Numbered from the stretch's first letter, positions 1 to 12,705 are shown. The stretch: 64,000 bases of DNA from Talinum fruticosum (GCA_021018815.1 JAITYX010000007.1:8495001-8559000), one strand, 5' to 3'. Notes: generated by a model not told the origin, from the sequence alone. A program made the numbers and translations.

Positions 1-904
1 TTGCTTCTTAATAGCTTATTTAAGCTGATTTTCGGGCATTCAGTCCAGAACCGTACCGTTCATCCTCCATATTCATCCATTGCCATCATCCATACCTTTC
101 ATCAACATCAAACCAAATACTTTTGAAGATCGAAGAAGAATGAAATAGTTGCGAGATTTCCATCCGAAGTTGAGAGATTCAAATGGAGTTCTTCAAGCCT
201 ATCATCTACTTCTTCATTTTTTGTTGTTTGAGGTTTGATTCCATGTATTGGATTTTATTTAAGCTTTCAACAACAATGTGTGAGTAGTTTAGCTTTTCTA
301 GGGATTTGTAATCCGAAACAATGAAGTTTGATTAGTTTTCCATGATTTGTGCTTGAATTCTAATTTTGATCAATAAAAGGTTGTATTTATCATGTTCATG
401 AGTGTTTTGAAGGCCTAGAATACTTGTATTTAGAGATCAATCTATCATGTACTGAAAAGTGAAATAGAATAATCCGACAAACAACCTTTCTACCTAGTTT
501 ATGAAATTTGAGAAATGAATAGTAAATTAGGGGATCACTTTGATAATTTGAAATCTCTAATTTTGATTAACTTAAAAGGCATACTAAAGTTGTTTGATAG
601 GTTAATTATAGCAATTCTATTAGGTATCGAAAGAGCGGTAGAATTTTTTTGATTATCGATCCTTGATTTAATTGAAAGAATGATTGCACAAATTTTGTCT
701 TAATAATCAAACTCATTGTTAGGAAAGTAAATCCCTAGATGTTTTTACCCATTGATTTAAGTTTAGATTAATTTCCTTGATTTTAATATTTAGAACTAGT
801 TTAGAGAAACAAACTCCAAAACCCGATTAGCTTAGCAATTGAGTAGAGGACTAGTTTAGTATGTTGCTAGATCGAGTCCTTATAGGATCAACCTTGACTA
901 GTTA
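1..904. repeat. LTR-retrotransposon-derived sequence, probably Ty3 type
   Basis: No gene is seen. The stretch is AT-rich and reads like the LTR or leader of a plant Ty3 element: a pyrimidine-rich start, a run resembling an untranslated leader, and near 870-905 a block of the 'gag-tcc-tt-ata-ggatc-aacc' type that is common near LTR junctions in Tat/Athila-like elements. It directly abuts a degenerate Ty3 RNase H/reverse transcriptase relic on the minus strand, which supports a transposon origin. I could not find both LTR ends or a target-site duplication, so the family assignment is an inference from sequence style. Confidence 0.35.
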
Positions 905-1389
905 CAACCATACACCGTGCGCTTGCGCCATGTCATGTATGCTATGATCTTTCCATTTTGCATTAAGACTCACCCTATTCTTTGTCTAGATGCGTCACTC
1001 GTAAATGGTAAACTCTCCACCTTCCTCGGGTAAGGCCAAAGCTGGTGCAGAGGTTAATCGTTTATTGAGTTCATGAAATGCAGCTTCATATTTTTTATCC
1101 TATTCAAACTTTGTTGTTTTTCTCAAAAGGCTAGTGAGAGGCAAAACTATCCGTGAAAAATCATGCACGAATCGGCTATATAATATCCAACCATCCCTGG
1201 AAAACTTCAAACTTCAAAAACATTAGTCACCCTAGGCCATTCAGTAATTGCTTTTACTTTCTGTCGGTCAACCTTAATTCCTTCTTTAGAAATTACATGC
1301 CCTAGAAAAGTCACTTCAAATAACCAAAACTCAAACTTTGATAATTTAGTATATAATTTATGAGTCCTCAAGGTTTGCAGCTCAATCAT
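905..1389 (-). pseudogene. Ty3/gypsy reverse transcriptase-RNase H relic
   Basis: Minus-strand translation gives the C-terminal end of a Ty3 reverse transcriptase. The 'KLSKFEFWL' and 'FLGHVISKEGI' motifs lie between 1389 and 1230, then a degenerate 'RFVHDFSRI-LPLTSLLRKT' segment near 1090-1170, then 'RLTSAPALALPEEGGEF', and an RNase H start with an 'SLNAKWK' equivalent of 'VLMQNGK' near 940-970. These are the usual order and spacing of the polymerase-RNase H junction in plant Ty3 elements. Stop codons and frame changes interrupt it, so it is non-coding today. No protease or integrase is seen alongside it. Confidence 0.8.
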
Positions 1390-1483
1390 TAAGTGTTCGG
1401 GTCAACAAGTCAAGTTAGAATGCGGCACGTAACCTCATTGAACTTCAGATTTTCAAGTAAGTCAAGTTCATCTCGTCTATTCC

Positions 1484-1725
1484 GAGGGAAGTTGATAGAC
1501 ATTGAGCTTCATGCCAACAACACTTAAAATTCAGACAGCCTCGTCCAGTTTCAAGCGCAACAATGATCAAGGTTCGGATATCTCCATCGAGCTTTAGGTC
1601 CAACAACGGTAAAGGTTCATACACTCCCGTTGAGCTTCGGGCCCAAAATGGTAAAGGTTCAAACAATCGGTTGAGCTTCGGGCCCAATGGCGGTTAAGGT
1701 ACATACACCACGCCATGGCTAAGTC
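1484..1725. repeat. Degenerate ~42 bp tandem repeat
   Basis: Five or six imperfect units of about 41-44 bp follow one another. The clearest three start near 1589, 1633 and 1674 and share the core 'TTGAGCTTCGGGCCCAA' followed by 'GGTAAAGGTTCA'. Earlier units are more diverged. The block lies next to the Ty3 relic and is probably part of its untranslated or LTR region. Weaker echoes ('GGTCAAGTT-AAGCCC') continue at 1860-2040. Confidence 0.6.
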
Positions 1726-3640
1726 AAGGCAGCACATTTGAAACATGATTTAGTTGCTAATTAATATATTTTTAGGTAACACTTGAATCTATCAACATTC
1801 GATTATCGGCTAACAAAACTATTAGCGCATAAAGTTTTTGCCAAACTTCAAATCAATGACGGTCAAGTTTAGGCCCCTCATTCAAGCCTCGGGAAATTGA
1901 TCAAGCCAAGCTCAGGATACCCCACCAAACTTCTAATCCAAGAAACGGTCAAGTTCAAGCACCCTACTAGACTTCAAACTTTACTACCCGAGTCAAGTTC
2001 AAGCCCATCACCAAGCATAAAACTAAGCACATGGTCAAGTTTCACTATAGCAAAACTCACTATTAGCGTTAGACTTTAGAGACCACCCAAAAATACTTTG
2101 TAAAATCTCCAATCAACCCTTCTGAAAATGATTTGTAAAATCGCCAATCAACCCTTCTAAATCTCTCTTTCAAAAGCCTTATCATTCGCTTGATAAGCAC
2201 ATCTCACATAAAGCCGACATTTGTAAGGAAACCCGATTCGTTCCCCATAAGGATGGGTTGTGGCTCCTACAATACCAAATTGACACATAACGTGTCACAA
2301 TCAAATGGTATATATTACCATGAAAATAGGAGGATTTAAGAATAAAAAATAAAATCAATCAATCATAATATATTAGTGCACATTTGATGTACATTTTGTT
2401 CATACAATTATACTTTTCCAATACTATTTACTTTGATAATAATTTTCAAAATAGAAGGGCATAATTGGTATATTACATTCAAAAGCACTAGTCCATCAAT
2501 CTTTCTTAAAATTTGTACAATGTCAAAAGTGACATTTATATTGGGATGAAAAGCGTACCCGAGTCTATAAATACAAATTGAAGTAAATGACAAGTTGAAT
2601 AGTGCTCATCGATCATATTTTCCTTTTATCAATAAAAGGGGTACTTATATTACTCCATCACCAAATAAATATCATAGTCCTATTGCTAGTTCTAAGACTC
2701 AATTTGGGTTATGTTGGATAATAATTGAAATTACTTAGATTGAGACAGAATGTGTAAGGCTCAAGGCATGAAAGATCACTTTTTTAAGGTATTGTTTGTC
2801 CTATCTCATAAAGATTGCTCACGATTCGTCAAAGATACCTCAATGACACAATAATCTTATGTGTTCTTTAAAAAGAAAATTCAAAGAACACCCTTTAGAT
2901 TTCATGAAAGAAGAACACCATAGTTTTTTAGGGAAAAGGGAAAAAGAGAGTGAATTATTGTCCAGTCTACACTAAGCAAAGTTCTTATAGATATTTTAAT
3001 TAATTAATTAATTAAACTAATTAGTAAACTAATTAAGTATGTCCTTAATAACTACCTTTAGATAATATCAAAGCAAGGAAGTTATGTTAATGCACTTGGA
3101 TAAGCCAAAAACCGAAGGAGGAAACTGCTGTTGGAACAAGCATTGGACATTTTCCAACGCCACAATCAGCACCACGGCCATGGTGCAAACCATGGTGGCC
3201 AGAAACATTGCCACAGTTGCACCACTGCTTGTGGTGGTGATTGAAATGGCATGTTCTTGCATAATCGATTTACTGCACCTTGCCACAACCCCGTGGTTGA
3301 GCCAACCGTGGTGGTCATTTGCTTCTCCTCTTTGCTCGTAACTCTAAGATATATTAAAATACATTTAGTCCTCTTATTCTCACATATCTCAAATAGTAAC
3401 TATACAACATGTTATCCTCATGCCATACTTGAATATTTGAGTTATAAAAAATTGGAGATGCGCTCAGTAACGTTCTACCAAATTTTCCTCCCTTTTAATA
3501 AACAAAAAAGCATAATAATCAAAAGACAAGCAGAACTTTAAAATATTAACTAATAAACCAATGTAAAATCTTCAATTTTAAAATAAGAGTCAAACAATCA
3601 CCTTTAATCTCCGCACTTTTGATAGCCTGTTTCTCCACTT
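1726..3640. other. Intergenic, no gene recognised
   Basis: AT-rich sequence with only short unsupported open frames. A small GC-richer island at about 3150-3320 contains repeated CCATGGTG/CCACGG words and may be the remains of a foldback element, but I could not define its ends. A (TTAA)n run sits at 3001-3014. I see nothing else that can be named. Confidence 0.5.
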
Positions 3641-3644
3641 CCCA

Positions 3645-3932
3645 TTAAAGCAAACATACACGCTTTTGCTTCCTCGATCTCGGGACCCTAAGAAGCCTGT
3701 ACCTTGCTCTCACCGCCTGAGAGCACCACATCCGCCACTGTCGCGGACCACAATTCCCCGTCCATGTCCCATAGCCCAGCTGAGCTGCATCAACGTTAAC
3801 CTTACATATCCCACCACTCGGAGGCTTCCAAAATCTTTGTAAATTGTCCAACCTAACCGCAATATTGGCTTCCATTACACGGTAACCATTGACAGCACCT
3901 ATCGCCCTCTCAGCAACCAACCGCAACTGCAC
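3645..3932 (-). pseudogene. LINE-type RNase H fragment
   Basis: The minus-strand frame contains 'WKPPSGGICKVNVDAA' followed by 'LGYGTW', which is the start of the RNase H-like domain (RVT_3) found at the C-terminus of plant non-LTR retrotransposons and in derived 'RNase H-like' proteins; the invariant first aspartate is the D of 'NVDAA'. After 'GYGTW' the expected 'GVGAVVRD' core is lost in this frame, which implies a frameshift. The usual domain is about 120 residues, so only its first third is readable. Likely a dead retroposon piece, not a host gene. Confidence 0.6.
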
Positions 3933-3935
3933 TTC

Positions 3936-5657
3936 ATCGTATTAGCTCCTAATAAATGTCATTCAAGTATATTTATTTAAAACAATTGGTGTGGGGAAGA
4001 CAATGGATATATTTGACTAATGACTTTTTTAATGGCATTCAAGTATATTTATTTAAAATAATAGGTGTGGGGCAGGGGTAACATACTGGTCTTCACGGTT
4101 GCTGGACGCCTAATTGTTGAAACATACATCAATTTAGATTTCTATGGCTAAGTATGAGAAACCCTAATTGTGTAAGGTTTGAATTCCCTAATTTTTCGCA
4201 AACTATTGATCCGAAAAAAGTTTTAAAAACCCCTATTAGTAATCCATATAAATTGATGTTGCAAAGTTTTTCACATAATAACATTGTTTATACATGTACA
4301 AATACATATAATTTCGAGACGGTGTTGTTACTTAAAAAAGTGAAGAAAGTCGCCTACAATACTGGGGAGTGGGCATGCATTGACTGCTTGTGTTAAGTGG
4401 CCGAATAACACTTCGTCTGTTTCATTAATACATGTCATATTAACTAATTTTTTTCGTTTCACGTTATATGTCACTTTTCAGTTTCAATGATATATTAATA
4501 TCTGATTTACTAATTTTATCATTATTAATTACTTTTTTTCTCTCTTTTTTCATTGACTTTCTTATTTCCAACGAAATCTTGTTGCAACTTAGCATTTTAA
4601 CACAACTTTCATCATGAATTTTGTATTTTCTTAATATTTTCTGAAAACCTAAAAACAACCAGTGTTATAAGGGAAGAATTACATAACTAGCATGCTAATG
4701 GAGGCAAAGGCAATAAGCTAACATTTATCTCATTTAGTCAATTCTCGTTCTGCATGCACTGTAGGTCACATATATACTATCTCTCTTTCCACAATAACAT
4801 GTTCGATGAGACCCTGAATTTTGATAGCTTTAATAAATTATTAAGAATATAACCATGGCTCGCGAGATGCATAAATACACAGCCAAAAAGTGCTAATTTA
4901 ATATGCTCGGATTAAATATAATCGGGGAATCATATTTTTGAAGCATCACTCATATGAATACTTAGCAACAAAAGCGTCAAAGATTAGGCAAGAATTGTAT
5001 CAATCTGTAGGTACTGTGTTCTTTTTAAAAGATTAATTAAGAAGGTTGGATATCGGTTATGACATTAAGGTAAGACACTTATAAAGATTTCAATACAGAT
5101 GACACACGAATAAGACCTTCATATTGATACGGAAAATAAAACAGATGGTACTAGTAGTGCAAAGATAATTCACAATTATAGATAAATAATGATATAATAT
5201 CGGATGATTCATTGTTTGAGTACAATTAGGAGAATAGTCAGAAAACAAAAGAATATTATCCAATAAAATGAGGTTTTTCAATCTCCTCCAACAATGCCCT
5301 AGAATCCAATCCTTCGACAAATTGATTTAAAAAAAATATTCCAAAAACAATTATCATAATCACTCCGCCAATTACTAATTACTACACTTCTTCACTAAAT
5401 TTACTTCAATCGCTAACAGATGTCAAATCTCCTAAATCCTTTTCCTTCCTCACAATCATCATATTTTTTTTACCTTTTTTTCACATCAAAGAAAATTAAA
5501 AAAAAAGCTAGCAGAATTAAAGTGCTCCTAAGAATTAAGATGCCATTGAGCAGTCATATTTAATCCTTCTTACACCCTGACAAATGTAAAGAAAATCAGA
5601 GAGAGAGAGAGAGAGAGAGAGACAGTAAAGAACTGTCACATGAACTCACATGTCACA
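3936..5657. other. Intergenic, 3' side of the trihelix gene
   Basis: AT-rich DNA without a supported gene. It holds two near-identical short segments at about 3955-3985 and 4033-4065 ('GGCATTCAAGTATATTTATTTAAAA'-like, shortened here), a small direct duplication. The part nearest 5658 should contain the 3' untranslated region and polyadenylation site of the minus-strand gene, but no site is distinctive enough to mark. Confidence 0.5.
5598..5622. repeat. (GA)n microsatellite
   Basis: An uninterrupted GA dinucleotide run just past the stop codon of the trihelix-pseudokinase gene, which is probably within its 3' untranslated region as a CT run in the transcript. Confidence 0.9.
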
Positions 5658-8600
5658 TCAATAGCTACTGCTGCCTTTAGCGGCGGCGGCGGCGGTGGCA
5701 GACGAAAGCGACGACTGAATCTGCAGCAAGTGATGGTAACAATCCGCCGCCGTGGGCCGCTGCTCTGGGTTTTGCTCCATGCAACGCCGCTCCAACTCCC
5801 TCAGCTGCTGCCTCACCACCGCCTCCTCCTCCGCCTCCTCAGTGGACTTCACCGCCCCACTCGTCCTTATCAAGTATCCCACTCCCCACACATCCACCTT
5901 CACCCCATGAACCCCTCTCCCCATCTCCGGTGCGTGCCTCCCGCTCTCGATCGACCCGGCGGCCTCCCCCTCCACGGGTTTATCTGCGGTGCTGCCACCG
6001 CCTCCTCGAACCCGGCCACGAACCACTCTCTCTCCTCCACAACCATCATCACCTTCTCCCATGACAAGTCCCTGTGCATGAAGCTCAAGTCATGCAAAGC
6101 CACCAATGCCTTTGTCACTTGCTTTAGGGCTAAGACTAACTCCTCATAACTCTTGGGCTTGGACTTAACCCCTCTTGGCTTGAACACCAATGCCAATTCT
6201 CTCTCATCTTGAGCGTGGATTTGCTCCGCATGAGGAACTCTTCGGTCTAGGACTTCATGGATTTCCTTCACCCCTTGCCACTTTCTCTTGCTAGGGTAGA
6301 ATTTCGTTACCGTGTTTGGGGTCATTTCAATATAATTTCCACTTCCAAGATCATGTAGCTCGAAATCGCTGTAGCCATGGTTGCATTTCTCAGCTAGGGC
6401 GGCTATTAAGACTGCTATCCTCCAACATGGGACAATGGCTTTTAGCCTCTCTGAGGGGTTTGAGAGGTCTAGGGAGTGAAGGTCAGTTCGGTTTATGATT
6501 CGGGATTGATCTTGGTCGTTTGGTGGTGTGGACGGGCTCAATGCACAAAATGTGACATTGTTTCCAATGGCATAGTACCCTAGCACATAAGGGAGATCAG
6601 GGCAGGTCCATGAGATTTTTTCTGTTATAATGGAAGAGGGATCATAATCCAAGGGTTGAGATTGATCTGACCTTAGTTGATGAATCTCCTCGCCTCTCCA
6701 TAAGCATAGATTCTTCACCATGCCTGTGATGTTAGGCCATTGGTCTTGCAACGGTACTGAGGGGGTTGATTTAGGTTGTTTTCGAATAAATGTCATTTCA
6801 AGGGGGCAAAATTTGGATATGACCCGGTTGATGCAATCGTCCCAAAGGGGAATGAAGGAGTCCCGGCAAGTGGAGATTGAGGCACTTATGCTAGGGGTTG
6901 ATCGAATGACTGAGCTTAAAATGTCGATGGTGAAGGATTTGCAATCCAACGATGGCTCACTCGAGGATGTGGTGAAGAAGATCTCCTTCCCTTGGGGAGA
7001 TCCCGGTATATGTCTTTGCGAAGGGGTAATCGGAATTCCTCCAATGGTGGCTCTTTGATGTACCATGAGAGTTCAACCAAGCTTGGCAATGTTGTTGGTG
7101 GTGCTCTTAGGCAACTAAGATAATACTCCGTTGGGTCTTGGTATTCCCCTACAATTTGTGTGTATTAACAATATGAGGACATATCCAAGTAACACGATCA
7201 AATCAATTGAAAAAAATTATCACATCGTCGGAACCATTTTCCATGGAGAATAAGAACTTACATCTTGAGGAGGGTTCTTGTATTGGGAATGGAATTCTCT
7301 CACTGAAAACTAGGGAAAAGATATAAAATGATATGAACATATATATTGAATGAAATACATAGTAAAACCTAGGAGAAATTATTATATGAAAAGCAACATC
7401 ATATAAAATTGAACCAACTGTAATTCATTAACAATCAACACTCAAAATATGATCGCTTTAGTTGTATATCGGTGTGAACTAGCACCTATTGGGACCTGGA
7501 CGGAAACCACCAATACCGGGATCGATCATGACTAAGATCGATGATGGGTCTCACACCGGTAGTTGTTGTTGAAGTGGCTAAGCGCAAACATAATTAGAAC
7601 GAGTAACAAAGGAATGTAAATGAATGAAATGTATACCTGCTGGTGCTGCTGCGGAAGTAGTCAAATTGGAGGAAGAGAGTGGCTTCTTTCTACCAAAGAC
7701 TTTAAGCTGCTGACCTGAGAAGAACCTATCAACAGAGAAACCCTTGAGGGGACCTTCTTCAAAGGCCTCCAAAGTGCAAGCCACCATTGAATCATCAAAA
7801 TAAACAAGCTCATCGGCATCCAAGAAGCTCGAGCCTTGAACCTTGACTCTACCTCTATGATACTCGCCTTCCTCGGCCCACAAGCTCACCGACTCCTCCC
7901 AAGTCATCCTCATCCTCCCAATTCTCCGGAGTTCAACCCTCGAGGAACCACCGCTCGTCGAAGACAAGGGGGACATCCCAACATCCAATAGTGGATGAGG
8001 GTCCAACCCTAGCAATGCATTTCTTGGATTCTGTTGCATAGTGTATGACTCCATTTGCCTTGTTCTTCCTACCAATTAATATACATTGACATTTAATAAT
8101 TTATCGTAATTAGTCACAAAAAAAGATAGCTGAATACAATTGTTTCTCATAATGATATTAGCACATCGTAAATTTATATATGCACACACTAGAATTTAGG
8201 ACAGAAAGAGATAAAATATGAGAGTATAGAAGGCGTACCGCCAGAGAGAGGTAAATCTTCTTGATCTCTAAAGGGGAGAGGAGGGGGCAACGCCTTGAGA
8301 TTGAGGTCGCTGGGGATGTTGAGATTAGAGGGTGTGATTATTGATGATCTTGAACCTTGATGATGATGATGAAGATTATGAGAGCTAGGCCTCATCCTTG
8401 GTCCCATAAATTGGGACAATTCTTCAAAAACTTCTTCATCAAAGGAGGCGGGTAATCTATGAATCTTCCTCTCATAAGGGGAGAGTCTAAAATAACTCTT
8501 GCCAATTTGCTCTCTTTCTCCTCCCCTCTCCCATTCATAAACCTTCCTAAACTCCCCCAACATGTTGTCCCACTTTGTCCCAGCTGTCTTGGCATCTCTA

Positions 8601-9224
8601 TTCACTCCATGCCTGTTCAAGAACTCTGCCACCTCTCTGTCTTTCTCTGCCCTAGTCTTCCCCTCCCACTCCCACTCCCCGGTTCAACGCCCGACCCGGA
8701 CCCGGAACCGGATCCATCCCCTCCTTGGTACTGGACCCTCCAGGCCCGAGCCAGCCACAGCATTTCATGGGGCTTCCAAACTGGGCTCACATACTTGCCC
8801 TTCCTGAATTGATTGTGCTCGGGCCGGGCCGCGGGCTCGTGGGAGGTTGAAGATGGGAGAGGAGAGAGAGAAGGAGAGGACGAGGTGTCAGGGAGGGGAA
8901 TTGCGCTTGTGGGTTTGATGGAGATGGGCTTGATTCCGGGTTTTGGAAGCCCATTTGGGCCTGCAATTGTTGTTGATGGGGAGATGGTGATGAAGAGATA
9001 GGCTTCCATTGATGAGCTGATGATGAGCAGCTGAACCTGGGCTTCTTCACACTCACAGCTTCAAAATCAAAGGGTGGGAGAAACAGAGGAGGAGGAGGCT
9101 CCCTGATTTGCTGCTGGGTTGATGACGCTTCATGATCTTGATGATGGTGATGATGCTGATGATGATGATCTTGGGTGTCTTTGAGAGGAGATGGTGTTTC
9201 TCTCTCCTCTTTTGGGGCACTCAT
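5658..9224 (-). CDS. Trihelix (SH4-type) DNA-binding / C-terminal pseudokinase protein
   Basis: Three exons: 9224-8239, 8068-7637, 7148-5658, with GT-AG introns of 170 and 488 bp, both phase 1. The N-terminus is His/Pro/Ser-rich (poly-His near residues 21-28). A trihelix/SANT-like domain spans about residues 141-275, from 'RKGKYVSPVWKPHEMLWL' through 'GTKWDNMLGEF' to 'SYFRLSPYERK'. Exon 3 carries a kinase-like fold with 'HRDLSWEKV' near residue 833 and 'KVDVWGVGYL'. The DFG position reads 'AGF' and the catalytic-loop Asn is replaced, so it is probably a pseudokinase acting in a nuclear regulator (inference). Four frame breaks (8891-8898, 8658-8659, 6994-6997, 5976-5978) each need one added homopolymer base. 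With these restored the total is 2913 nt, 970 codons plus stop. Start chosen as the ATG preceding the low-complexity N-terminus. Two adjacent genes would be the alternative, but exon phases match and no stop or start separates the halves. Confidence 0.8.
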
Positions 9225-10905
9225 TTCATGGGCCTCTCCTTAAAATAAAAAAAAAGCAATCTTTTTATTTTTCCTACTTTATTTTTGGAGGGAAAAAAAG
9301 GGAGAAGAAAAGGATCAACTCAAATCAGAACAAATACCAGAAACAAGGGTCTCCTCTCCTGTAGCTAAACAGTCATAACAGGGGATTGAACTAGAAAGAT
9401 GAGTTGCTAGGGTTATCTGAGATTGAGAACCCCCAAAATCAAGGTGCTTAAAAACCCTCTGATTTTAGGGTTTTGGCTTTTGGGTTCTTGCTTTTTGATG
9501 GGTTGGGTGATTATTATTGCCATATCTCCTAAAGGAAAGTCACAATATCAGGAGGAGGAGGAGGACGAGGGAGGGAGAGAGAGAAAGAGGAAAAAAGTCG
9601 AGAGAGATTGTGGAACTGTATTGAATGTGACTGTTCAGTATTGGGTTCATTTGTTCCATTCAAACAATTGAAAATAAAAAAGGAAAAATTGGAAAAAAGT
9701 AAATCATCTTTTGATGGGTCATTAGGATTGAGAGCGAGAGTACGAAACAAATTTGCATGATCAATTGGGAGTAATCATTGTACTCCCCTCTGAAAAAACG
9801 CGGCTCTTACCCCAGTTAAACACCCAATAAAATTACCATATTATTTTCGTTTTCGGAGCAGTTCTTGGATTTTTATTTTTCGTTTTGAATTTTAAAAAAA
9901 ATAAACAAAAATTATTATGTTTGAACTTAATTTAATCATGTAAGTATTACATGTAATTTAAAGTTAGTAAATATAATATAAACCCACCTATCTACAATTG
10001 AGGGTATATTTTTGCAAGTGGGTGCACATTGTAATGCAAGTCTGAATTATGTTAGGAATGATTTAAGAATATTTGTTATTGTCTTTTCAAGTAAAATATG
10101 GTCCATAAGCATCAAATCAAGTTTTCATCTTGACACCCCTAGTTAAATATAATATAATGTGTTTTATGTTAGTTTGTTTAATTTAAAAGTGATTGTAAGA
10201 TAAAAACTTTTATGGTAACTTTAAATTTATAAAGGATGACTAATTAGAAATAACTCTAATAAAAATTATTGTTTAATATATTATTAGTTACACTCTTGTA
10301 ATAAAGTTATTAATTATATTAAAATTTTTAAAAAGTCACGTTATTACACAATAATTCTTATATAAAAATTTGTGAGTTTATAATAGCTAAAGTTGTATTG
10401 AGTACCATCGCAATTAAAAGGAAATCAAATTTATAGAACGATTTTCCTATAAAATTCAACTATGTAAATCAATCAATAATGTAATGTATGTAAGTGATGC
10501 AAATCGTATAATATATAGGCATGTTTCACAACTTTAAGGCTGTCGATTGTTGAGAAAGTATATACGTGTTACATTACATAGGGAAAATGAGGATAATAAG
10601 AAAAAAAAAAAGTATAGTAACTAATGTGGAGAAATAAAAAATGAAGCCAAAGAAAGAGAGGGGGAGGAAGTGAGGACTTTTCATGGGCTACGAGATGAGT
10701 GAAGTAGAAGGGGTCCGTTAGAGCATAGGTTTCTGGATATGGGGGTGTTTGTGGGAGTAAGATTACAAAAATATTATTATTAATGTTTGTTTGGGGAGGT
10801 CGTCTATGGATGTCGACCTTTCGAATCCATGGCCCTAACTCTACTCTTGTGCTTTTTACACCCTAATTTCAATTATCTGCTCTTCTTTCGCCTTTCCATC
10901 TCTGC
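9225..10905. other. 5' flank of the trihelix gene and intergenic DNA
   Basis: The first 400 bp should hold the promoter and 5' leader of the minus-strand trihelix gene. They include a purine-rich tract at 9545-9605 (AGG/GAGA repeats on the plus strand, CT-rich on the transcribed sense), common in plant leaders. Beyond about 9800 the sequence is AT-rich with no open frame worth naming. Confidence 0.4.
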
Positions 10906-10967
10906 TCCTGCCTAATCTCTTTCAGCAATCTCCTCTCTCTGTGGGTGTGGCCTGACGCTGATCAATG

Positions 10968-10995
10968 AATAATAATAATAATAATAATAATAATA
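10968..10995. repeat. (AAT)n microsatellite
   Basis: Nine uninterrupted AAT units in intergenic DNA. Confidence 0.9.
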
Positions 10996-12429
10996 TGAAA
11001 ATCTCAATCCCTTCAAATTGAACTTTTGGTTGCACAGAAGCATGCAGAGATTATATAGTAGATATGTATGACTACCCACCAACAACAACGTAACGCACCT
11101 GCCCCCGCCCCCGCAACCCCAAAGTCCTACACTACACACACAATCCCTTCTATAAGCCTATAGCTACTACTAGCTAGGAAAGTCCTACATCATACTTATT
11201 ATTATAATTCTAGATTACTTAAACTGTTTTTCTAATTTAAGGTTTATTTTAAATGGTTGTTAAAATTAATTATTTTAATTGTTATTGCTGAAATAAACTA
11301 AAAATAATTAATTGTTATATCTACTATATATGAATTGAAAATGAGGTAAAATAGTTATCTGCTATAGATAAAATAGACTAAAAAGAGTTGAAAGTTGTTA
11401 TAATCCAAGTATAAACGTTGTTTTCAACAAATCTTTAATTATCTCATATAAACTTGTACTAGATATATCAACGAGAGAAATAGCTCGATCACACCATAGG
11501 CAGTGAATTGAATAATTCTTTATCAGAAAATATAACTCTCACAAGAAGAGCAATTTATCGAATTCTGCAACAAATATATATATAGTACCGAAGAGCATGT
11601 CGGTGTAATCAAATTAAAAAGGGTCTTAGTACCAACTGAGAGACTGATGATAGTGGCCTTGAGAACAATTTGAGAGGGTGGCTAGTGTATATGGTAAAAT
11701 ATCTAGCAATTAGTACAATAATTTAAAATGATTAAGTTGGTACGTAATCTTGTTTTATATGATTGATTGACCTCATCATATCATATATATGAGTTAGATG
11801 GTAAATAATATGCCATAGCATCATTAAAATTCAATACCAAATGGGTCACCTTTAGATATATATGAAGCACAAGGCAAAAGGCTAGTCTTCCCTTTCAAAA
11901 TCAAAATTAAGTAGAATCCTAAAAATTGTGTTATTTAAAGAAATATGGTGATTATTTTTTAAAATTATGGGATTGGCTAATTATTTAAATTTTCTCTTTG
12001 TCTTAGGACCTATAGAGTTGCTTGCTTCTTTTGATGTGGGTTCTGTCTTTTCATCTCGACCAACTTTGCCACTTACCTCGGTGTGAATTTTTCTTAACGT
12101 GTGGATACGAAGTTGTATAAGATAGTTAGATATTATATATAATATGATAGTTGCTTATTTTAATTGGGGGTGAATTAATAATGAACTATCATAACAATCT
12201 TCTTTTTTAAGTATACTATTATATGATTCGATTTTATAATGTTGAAGAACATTATTAGCTGCTAGTTAAAAGGAGGTTAGGAGCCAATTAATATATTTAT
12301 TTACAATTTATCAGAAACGATGATTTATTTAATATTTTAGATTTATATTTTAGAGACTCGTTTTCATTAATGAATTAAAAAAATAAAATTTGAGACTAAC
12401 TTAACATAAAATAAGAAACATATCCATTC

Positions 12430-12431
<2 letters not shown>
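10996..12431. other. Intergenic, nothing recognised
   Basis: AT-rich sequence. A short C-rich patch at 11095-11120 is the only compositional change. No coding frame, RNA gene or element ends were found. Confidence 0.5.

Positions 12432-12485
<54 letters not shown>
12432..12485. repeat. (AAT)n microsatellite
   Basis: About 17 uninterrupted AAT/ATA units, the longest trinucleotide run in the window. Confidence 0.95.
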
Positions 12486-12656
12486 TAAAATAGTAGCGAA
12501 GGAAGGACGTGTTATTTATTTAGTATGACCTAAACGAATGGACTATCACTTTCAAACAAACATTGTGGTTTACTGTAATTCTGTGGATCAACATATATTT
12601 CGGGTTTGGCCTTCATCTTGTCATCTTGTCCCGTGACAACATCACCAACACTTCCA

Positions 12657-12658
<2 letters not shown>

Positions 12659-12705
<47 letters not shown>
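12659..12705. repeat. (CT)n microsatellite
   Basis: About 23 uninterrupted CT units. Short open frames on both strands here encode only Ser-Leu or Arg-Glu dipeptides and are artefacts of the repeat. Confidence 0.95.

Noticed and set aside
5640..6149. A 169-residue plus-strand frame opposite the kinase-like exon
   Set aside because: It is the antisense shadow of the conserved minus-strand pseudokinase segment and has no motif of its own.
8459..8812. A 117-residue plus-strand frame
   Set aside because: Antisense to the trihelix domain, whose minus-strand reading is clearly conserved.
5658..9224. Calling the trihelix-kinase gene a pseudogene
   Set aside because: All breaks are single-base homopolymer losses in one direction, splice sites are intact and the total length becomes a multiple of three, which fits sequencing error better than decay.
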